Position numbers and translations under genes: made by a program | Assembly (NCBI RefSeq): GCF_016865445.1 | Contig: NZ_AP024412.1 | Coordinates: forward strand, 992,001-1,056,000 | Reading direction: 5' to 3' | Source of the DNA: Mariniplasma anaerobium | GTDB taxonomy: Bacteria; Bacillota_I; Bacilli_A; Acholeplasmatales; Acholeplasmataceae | Length of the DNA: 64,000 bases | Shown here: one piece after another, positions 58,481 to 64,000 of the stretch | Position numbering within the stretch: the first letter of the stretch is position 1 | Layout: every line of letters starts with the position of its first letter | Notes under the pieces: generated by a model | Database searches by the model: none | What the model was told of the DNA's origin: nothing | Seen by the model: the letters and a program-made list of their open reading frames with translations, nothing else

Positions 58481-59488
58481 TTATAAAATTTTTACATTTG
58501 CCTGTTTTCTTGATGATTTAGGCACTTTAAATGTGTCCGCATAATTGCCTAAGCCAATAAACATGATTATATATTCACTGTCACCTATGTCTAATTTGTT
58601 TCGTATTGTTTTTTCTTGTATTAACGATAAAGACGCACTTAAAGGAACTGTTGCAATCCCATAATAATGTAATGAATATAATAAGTTCATTGCATACATA
58701 CCCCCATCTATAAATGGCTGAAACCTTTCTCTTGGTCGGGCAAAAGCCTCTAAATTTGATGTGATCACAAGATACTTATCTAGTTTATCGCCAAATGATG
58801 TATTACCATTTTGGTTATCACTGATTATATCCATTTTAGTTTTATCTTCTATTAATCTAACAATCCACCCTTGTCTATTACAAGCAGATGGTGTATTCCG
58901 AGCCAAATCGATGGCTGCCATAATATCATCAGTATCAACTTTTTTATCAGAAAATTCTCTAACACTTCTTCGAGAATTGGAAAATACCTTAAAATCTTTT
59001 TTAATTGATGAATATATAGCATCTTTATTGTAAATATCTGTTCCACCTAAATTTGACTCAGTAGATAAATCAAGTTCTTTGAACTTAATTTTTATATCGT
59101 CAATATTTACATTTGCATCATCATGCACCTTAAAATATTGTTTTAGGACACTTATTGCAGTAGTATAGCAAAATTCTTTCTTTGAATACAATTTTAGATT
59201 GTACTTTATAAGCAACTGTGATAAGTTATTTGCTGCTGTTTTACCAAATGGTAATCGGATTTCTGTGTGTGCCAAACCTTTTTCTATTGAATGGTAAGCT
59301 TTTATAATTTGTGCCTCCAACTGTATAAAACCTTCTGTATTTAAACCTCCTCCAAAACCATATAGCATAAATCTTTTTATCCACTGCTTAACCATTTTTT
59401 TTAAAATTGTAAGTTCATTCCGTTTAGAAATATACGCGGATATGGGTTTTGGAATAATACCTTTTATGACTTTTTTAATTTTTTTCAT
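58481..59488 (-). CDS. Nitroreductase-family protein with long N-terminal extension
   Basis: 335 residues. The first about 165 residues are Lys-rich and helical ([21 protein letters not shown]) with no known fold that I recognise. The rest is a nitroreductase/FMN-binding domain starting at [18 protein letters not shown] (FMN phosphate Arg/Ser), then [14 protein letters not shown] and a C-terminal [22 protein letters not shown]. Similar proteins occur in exopolysaccharide clusters beside pyruvyltransferase-family genes, but their reaction is not established. It sits 16 bases upstream of rmlA and 9 after the flippase gene, so it belongs to the same transcript. Confidence 0.78.
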   Translation of the reverse strand: MKKIKKVIKGIIPKPISAYISKRNELTILKKMVKQWIKRFMLYGFGGGLNTEGFIQLEAQIIKAYHSIEKGLAHTEIRLPFGKTAANNLSQLLIKYNLKLYSKKEFCYTTAISVLKQYFKVHDDANVNIDDIKIKFKELDLSTESNLGGTDIYNKDAIYSSIKKDFKVFSNSRRSVREFSDKKVDTDDIMAAIDLARNTPSACNRQGWIVRLIEDKTKMDIISDNQNGNTSFGDKLDKYLVITSNLEAFARPRERFQPFIDGGMYAMNLLYSLHYYGIATVPLSASLSLIQEKTIRNKLDIGDSEYIIMFIGLGNYADTFKVPKSSRKQANVKIL

Positions 59489-59497
59489 TTTACACCT

Positions 59498-61018
59498 CTA
59501 TATTTTTTTTGAAAATATTAATCTAAATCTTTTATATATAAATTTAAGTTCTTTTCTCTTAAAGAAAAGTACTATAAGTATTACGTTGGGCACTATCATA
59601 CTAACAGCAATTAATAAAACAAATGAAGTAATAGAGCCATTGAAAATTTGGTTTTTCAGTAGGCTTACTATAATAGCAATTAAAACTGTTAAAATTGTAA
59701 ACAAAATATTATCAAAGAAATATTTTTTTGAACTCTGTTTAAATACATTTTTATTTACTAGTATTGGATCGTACCACCAAGTAGTAAGTAATCTGCTAAT
59801 TATAGTTGCTAATAATACCCCAGCAACTCCCATATATTTCACTAATATTAAAGAGAATATTATATTAAGTATTGCAGTAAATAAAGGTCTATATTTTCCT
59901 AACCAAAATATACCACTTGCGTCTTTATAAATCATTGGAATTATACTAAAACCATCTAGTAAAAAGTTAAATATAATAACAATTGTTATTATTTCACTAA
60001 ATACATAACTTTCTCCAACCCATAATTCAATAAATGGTGATATTAACGAATATAGCATTATAGAAAAAACAGCAAACACCCAATAACTTAAAAAAGTTAA
60101 AGCTGAAAAAAGTTCTTTATTTTTTTTTCTTTCATCTGTTACTAATACATTACCAACGCTCGCTACAAATGAGGTAAAAATGACTCTTGCTATAGTATAA
60201 ACAGAATTAACAATTAATAGATAATTAGAATATATCCCTACCATTGCTAATCCAATAAAAGCTGAAATCACAATACTATCAGTAGACCTTGTAATGGTTG
60301 AATTAATTTTATATATAGATAAGCCAATGATATTTTTTTTTATTTTTTTTCGTTCAGCTTCATCAGGAAGGATTTTTTTATTATTCTTTAGATATGGATA
60401 CAACTTATCTACTTTTTTACTTGTGAAAATATTTAGTAATAAGTGGTACAACACACCGAATATAGTATATATTAAAAATGACTGTAACGTAATTAGCACA
60501 ATAATTTGAACTGCTACTAAAAACGTATAACTTATATAGGAATATAAGTTAAACAAATAATATTTTTGATCTGCTTTTAATATAGAAGACTTATAAGCGA
60601 AAAACCAATAGGATGATAATGATTGCAATAAATACAACAAATAAAATAGATTAATATTCACAATTGTAGTTTCGCCCTTAATCAAATAAGGGAGAAATGG
60701 AAATATCGCAAGACCTAAAACCAATACTAGTAATCCGACATAAAAATATGCTTTTCTTAAGTAATTTATTCTTGAAGTAATCTCAGCTTTATCTTTTTTT
60801 GCAAGAGGTGAATATAAGCTATAAATAATGGCTGTACCAATGCCTAATTCAGTAATATTGAATACTTGTAAAATATTTGAAAACAAACCATAGATACCTA
60901 AATATTCTTTACCAAGATAATAAATAAAAAAAGTTCTAGAAATAAATTGCAAAATTAGTTTAAGAATCGATCCACCTGCACCGGAAAAAAGATTTTTAAA
61001 AGAATTAAGTGTTCTCAT
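59498..61018 (-). CDS. Polysaccharide flippase (Wzx/MOP superfamily)
   Basis: 506-residue membrane protein with about 14 predicted helices, the usual Wzx layout. It begins NLFSGAGGSILKLILQFISR (an amphipathic start with a Gly-rich turn, frequent in MOP flippases), and has YLGKEYLGIYGLFSNILQV in the second helix pair. It would flip lipid-linked repeat units to the outside. It overlaps the upstream pyruvyltransferase-family gene by 14 bases. Confidence 0.88.
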   Translation of the reverse strand: MRTLNSFKNLFSGAGGSILKLILQFISRTFFIYYLGKEYLGIYGLFSNILQVFNITELGIGTAIIYSLYSPLAKKDKAEITSRINYLRKAYFYVGLLVLVLGLAIFPFLPYLIKGETTIVNINLFYLLYLLQSLSSYWFFAYKSSILKADQKYYLFNLYSYISYTFLVAVQIIVLITLQSFLIYTIFGVLYHLLLNIFTSKKVDKLYPYLKNNKKILPDEAERKKIKKNIIGLSIYKINSTITRSTDSIVISAFIGLAMVGIYSNYLLIVNSVYTIARVIFTSFVASVGNVLVTDERKKNKELFSALTFLSYWVFAVFSIMLYSLISPFIELWVGESYVFSEIITIVIIFNFLLDGFSIIPMIYKDASGIFWLGKYRPLFTAILNIIFSLILVKYMGVAGVLLATIISRLLTTWWYDPILVNKNVFKQSSKKYFFDNILFTILTVLIAIIVSLLKNQIFNGSITSFVLLIAVSMIVPNVILIVLFFKRKELKFIYKRFRLIFSKKI

Positions 61019-62261
61019 TTAACTTTGCCTCTATACTAATAAAAGGATTGAATTTTTGATAATTAACTAATAAGGAAGAAATCTTTAATGATTCATTATT
61101 ATAGTTTTTTTCCATTGTATTTATAATTTCGGCTAATTTCGAATCAAAAAAATTATCTCTTACATCAACTAAAAAATCATTTTGATTAAATGCATTTGTC
61201 AACTCTCTATATTTCTCTGCCCAACCTATAACTACAGCTGGAATTCCCAACTTATAAGCGTGAATTATAGAATGATATCTCGAACCTATAATGTAATTCA
61301 TCTTGGCAATCAGGAATGATAACTCTATGTTATCAAATTCTTTATCAATAAATATCACTTTTTCATGGTTTTTACAATTGTTAAATATTTCTTTACACAC
61401 TTTCAAGTCTTCTCTTGAGTGTGATAAAAGGTAAACAGTTTTGTTTAGCTCAACTAATTTTTCTATTATATTAATATATACCATATTCATATTTTCTTTT
61501 GAAAATTTATTATTTTTAGAATTTGGGATAATTGCAACTGAATTTTTTGGAGTTATAATTACTGGATAATCTATTTCATGTTTAAAAAGGGCGTTCTCAT
61601 CTATTTCTTTTGATAAAAGAACTAGATCTAATGATTTCATTAGGTTAGAAGCACTTATTTTCGATAAGAGATTAAAACCTTGATTTTCTCTACAATAAAC
61701 TATTTTCGGGTATTTAATGTACCTATTAATTAGCGGTTGTAAAATAATTCTTTCAGTTTTTCTATATTTAAAAGGGCCAAAAGATTGTGGCATGATAAAA
61801 TAAGGTATTTGGCTCTTTCTATGTATTTTTATTCTATTAATAAAAGCCATATTGGTAAAGAAATCCCATTGACTAGACAACGCATAGCCACTTATATCTA
61901 TTGAGAAAAATGTGTTCTTTAAAATACTTTTGAATTTATTTTTATTTCGAAACTTAAAAATTCCCTTTCTTCTTATTACATATCTCAAAATATTAAAGAG
62001 TAAATATGACATTTTGAATATATCCATACCAAAATATAGCATCTCATTAGGATTAATTGGAAAAATAGAGAAATTAAATTTTTCTTCTCTTACCTTCTCA
62101 GATGGATAATCACTATTTGAAATAACTATTATCTCATTATTTGGATATAATCTCATCAATTCATGTACTGATACTAAAGTCATTGACTCAGCGCCTTTAT
62201 TTTCAAATCCACCACCAAAAATCAGTATATTTTGGTTTTTCTTATTATTATTTAAATTCAC
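61005..62261 (-). CDS. Polysaccharide pyruvyl transferase family protein
   Basis: 418-residue CsaB/WcaK-type protein. The N-terminus NILIFGGGFENKGAESMT matches the family start (a Gly-rich loop after a short strand), followed later by YFIMPQSFGPFK, YCRENQGFNLL, a loop with VAIIPNS and the His/Arg-containing SFLIAKMNYIIGSRYHSIIH segment typical of the C-terminal half. It probably adds pyruvate ketal to a sugar of the repeat unit. The preferred start is GTG at 62261 with GGAGG 6 bases upstream; an ATG at 62285 overlapping the upstream stop has no RBS. Confidence 0.8.
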   Translation of the reverse strand: MNLNNNKKNQNILIFGGGFENKGAESMTLVSVHELMRLYPNNEIIVISNSDYPSEKVREEKFNFSIFPINPNEMLYFGMDIFKMSYLLFNILRYVIRRKGIFKFRNKNKFKSILKNTFFSIDISGYALSSQWDFFTNMAFINRIKIHRKSQIPYFIMPQSFGPFKYRKTERIILQPLINRYIKYPKIVYCRENQGFNLLSKISASNLMKSLDLVLLSKEIDENALFKHEIDYPVIITPKNSVAIIPNSKNNKFSKENMNMVYINIIEKLVELNKTVYLLSHSREDLKVCKEIFNNCKNHEKVIFIDKEFDNIELSFLIAKMNYIIGSRYHSIIHAYKLGIPAVVIGWAEKYRELTNAFNQNDFLVDVRDNFFDSKLAEIINTMEKNYNNESLKISSLLVNYQKFNPFISIEAKLNENT

Positions 62262-62281
62262 AATGTCCCTCCATGAAATAA

Positions 62282-63412
62282 TCATTCATCTTTTTTTATA
62301 TAGTGTATTATTGATTTCATTCCTTGTTCCATACCTGCAGTAGCATTCGCAAACATTCTTATATTACCGATCACCATCTCTTTTGATTCTAATGTATATA
62401 TAGATTTATAAAAAGTAATAACGTCATTTAAATCTATTAAGGTCTTATCATTAGTAAATTGAAGAAAGTATTTAAAATTCTTAGTGTTCTCTAGTAAATC
62501 AATTTGGCATCCTGATATAACTGGAAGACCTTTAGCAAAATACTCTCTACTTTTTAAAGAACATGAAATGTTATTATTCTTTCTATACATGCCAAAAACA
62601 TCAACGGCTATATCACAGATATTATATATTTCATCAAGGCTTTCTCCAAAAAGTCGACCGTAAAAAACAACATTGGTATTTAAATTATATTTCTTTACTA
62701 GCCTCTTATATAGTTTAAGTTTGGGACCATCTCCAACAAAATGAATAATAAGTTTAAACTCTAATTTTCCTGCATTTTTATAGTACATATTCAAGCTTTT
62801 TATTATTCTATCATATCCATGCCAATTTTCGAAACTAGAGACTATGCATAAATTAATGGTTTTTGTATCGATTGATAAGGGTGTTTTAACCTTAAGGTTG
62901 TCTAGATCAATTCCATTTGTGAATCTCACAGTTGGTATGTTAAATAATTCAGTATTTTCTGTAAAAACAGCAATTCTGTCAACATATTTATATAGTTTTC
63001 TTCTATTAAATCTATCTTTAATGTATAAAGGCCATGAAAATAAGTTGTTTGTTAATTCTCTATCATATGGATAAGTAGGTATTTCTAATAGTATTTTCAC
63101 TTTACCATTCGTGAGTTTTATTCTCTTTAACACTTTTAACATCGAATTAGAAATGAACATTGGTCTCCTTAAATAAATATAATCAACATCTGGCATAACA
63201 GAATCAAATTTCCACTTTGGATTAATGTTACTAAACGGAAGTCTTATACAGATTTTCTCTATAAGACTTAGGCTTTTCTTATATTCCAAATTGATAAACT
63301 TACAATTTAGTCCATTTGAGTCAAATATTTTTTGCTGTGCTAATATCTTCTTATCAATGCCTGTTAATTTTTTAGTATGCAAATCTTTCCAAATAATATA
63401 TAAACCTTTCAT
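62282..63412 (-). CDS. Glycosyltransferase, GT4-like (GT-B fold)
   Basis: 376 residues. The N-terminal half has a Rossmann-like start (GLYIIWKDLHTKKLTGIDKK) and the segment YIYLRRPMFISNSML. The C-terminal half has the donor-binding strand-loop series LCIVSSFENWHGYDRIIKSL, IIHFVGDGPKLKLYKRLVKK, VVFYGRLFGESLDEIYNICD (a variant of the EX7E region) and KSREYFAKGLPVISG, which are typical for family 4. Sugar specificity cannot be read. Start chosen at 63412 because GAGG is 5 bases upstream; an earlier ATG has no RBS. It ends with TGA. Confidence 0.85.
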   Translation of the reverse strand: MKGLYIIWKDLHTKKLTGIDKKILAQQKIFDSNGLNCKFINLEYKKSLSLIEKICIRLPFSNINPKWKFDSVMPDVDYIYLRRPMFISNSMLKVLKRIKLTNGKVKILLEIPTYPYDRELTNNLFSWPLYIKDRFNRRKLYKYVDRIAVFTENTELFNIPTVRFTNGIDLDNLKVKTPLSIDTKTINLCIVSSFENWHGYDRIIKSLNMYYKNAGKLEFKLIIHFVGDGPKLKLYKRLVKKYNLNTNVVFYGRLFGESLDEIYNICDIAVDVFGMYRKNNNISCSLKSREYFAKGLPVISGCQIDLLENTKNFKYFLQFTNDKTLIDLNDVITFYKSIYTLESKEMVIGNIRMFANATAGMEQGMKSIIHYIKKDE

Positions 63413-63514
63413 GTTAGCCTCATTTCTAAATGATGGTTGATTTCCATCTGATATCAACTTATTATTTTAATTGAATTCGCGAAGATGTCGATTCACTTAA
63501 AAGCGTTTAATTAA

Positions 63515-64000
63515 TCAATTAAAATATTTTTTTGCAAATGCAATAATCAACAATTCGATGTACAAATAGATATAAAATACATGAACCAAGACCTTAAACC
63601 CAGTATTACTACTTCTATACTTTAATAAATAGTATTTTCTACTCTTTAACCAAATTCTTTGTTTCCTATGATAACTCTTGATTGATTTATTAATACTTGT
63701 TGAATGATTATGTATATAGCTTTCGTCTATTAATAATTTACTCTTATATCCTTTTTCTTTAAATTTTACAGCCATGATTCTTTCTTCACAATATAGAAAT
63801 ACAGATTCATCAAAAAAACCTATTGATTCGAATTTTTTGTAATCTAGCATTAGAAATGATCCGGGTAATATGTCTACTGAGCAACAATTGATTCTAATTT
63901 CTTCTTCTGAATATTTATTACCATCTTTAAATAATTTGCTAATTATCTTGCTAGTCTGCATAAGTTCCCTAAATGAATTATTTAATTTCCACGCAGGTTC
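63515..64000 (-). CDS. Glycosyltransferase family 2, C-terminal part (5' end outside window)
   Basis: The frame is open to the window edge; no start lies in the window (the internal ATG at 63961 is not a start). The visible 161 residues hold the acceptor-side half of a rhamnosyl- or GT2-type transferase: VDILPGSFLMLDYKKFESIG, GFFDESVFLYCEE, which fits the GT2 DEx(F/Y)F..E motif, and a short hydrophobic C-terminus. The stop is TAA at 63515. It belongs to the polysaccharide cluster. Confidence 0.8.
   Translation of the reverse strand, partial: EPAWKLNNSFRELMQTSKIISKLFKDGNKYSEEEIRINCCSVDILPGSFLMLDYKKFESIGFFDESVFLYCEERIMAVKFKEKGYKSKLLIDESYIHNHSTSINKSIKSYHRKQRIWLKSRKYYLLKYRSSNTGFKVLVHVFYIYLYIELLIIAFAKKYFN

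Overview
The window looks like a chromosomal segment of a low-GC Firmicutes/Mollicutes-type bacterium, most probably an Acholeplasma-like wall-less organism. The sequence is very AT-rich. Shine-Dalgarno sites are GGAGG/AAGGAG-like, and many promoters have an extended -10 (TGnTATAAT). TGG is used for Trp while TGA still ends genes (for example the glycosyltransferase gene ending at 62282), so this is the standard code and not the Mycoplasma code. No murein genes, rRNA or tRNA genes are visible. The genus is an inference. Nearly all genes are on the minus strand; only 12484-16859 reads on the plus strand.

Layout. 1-12.3 kb is a housekeeping block: a truncated membrane-protein gene, radC, then a T-box-controlled operon (GNAT acetyltransferase-valS-folC), galE, a secreted trypsin-like lipoprotein protease, the engB GTPase, lon and tig. 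12.5-16.9 kb on the plus strand holds a GNAT-like protein, a PEP-carboxykinase-like P-loop protein of unknown role and an O-antigen-ligase-like membrane protein. 16.9-20.5 kb is a compact group of a YwaF-like membrane protein, ilvE and an EAL-domain c-di-GMP phosphodiesterase.

20.6-34.6 kb is one gene for a lipoprotein of about 4,666 residues, made of fibronectin-III-like modules alternating with GLUG-type beta-helix blocks. Two successive intervals between the five blocks are exactly 988 residues. Directly upstream is a CpsC-CpsD-CpsB set (chain-length regulator, tyrosine kinase, PHP phosphatase). 37-43.5 kb carries pepF, glnA, a GH20 glycosidase, a GNAT enzyme and an inositol-monophosphatase-family protein.

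43.5-53 kb appears devoted to an amino-sugar polymer. glmS-glmM-glmU make UDP-GlcNAc. Next to them is a two-gene coupled pair: a protein carrying three degenerate regulatory domains (MBL-like, GGDEF-like and a receiver with Glu in place of the phosphoacceptor Asp), and a 949-residue membrane glycosyltransferase 2 with a HEAT-like N-terminal half. This pair is the best candidate for an undescribed exopolysaccharide system.

An unusual gene-free stretch (53.0-53.8 kb) with several inverted repeats and a tRNA/tmRNA-3'-end-like sequence separates this from a surface-polysaccharide cluster (53.8 kb to the window end): Wzy-like polymerase, rmlACDB for dTDP-L-rhamnose, a nitroreductase-like protein, Wzx flippase, a pyruvyltransferase-family protein and two glycosyltransferases, the last cut by the window edge. 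The initiating sugar transferase is not in view and may lie beyond 64000. A recurring feature is extreme compactness: several stop codons lie inside or touch the terminator hairpin, and radC's ribosome-binding site lies in the 3' arm of the upstream terminator.
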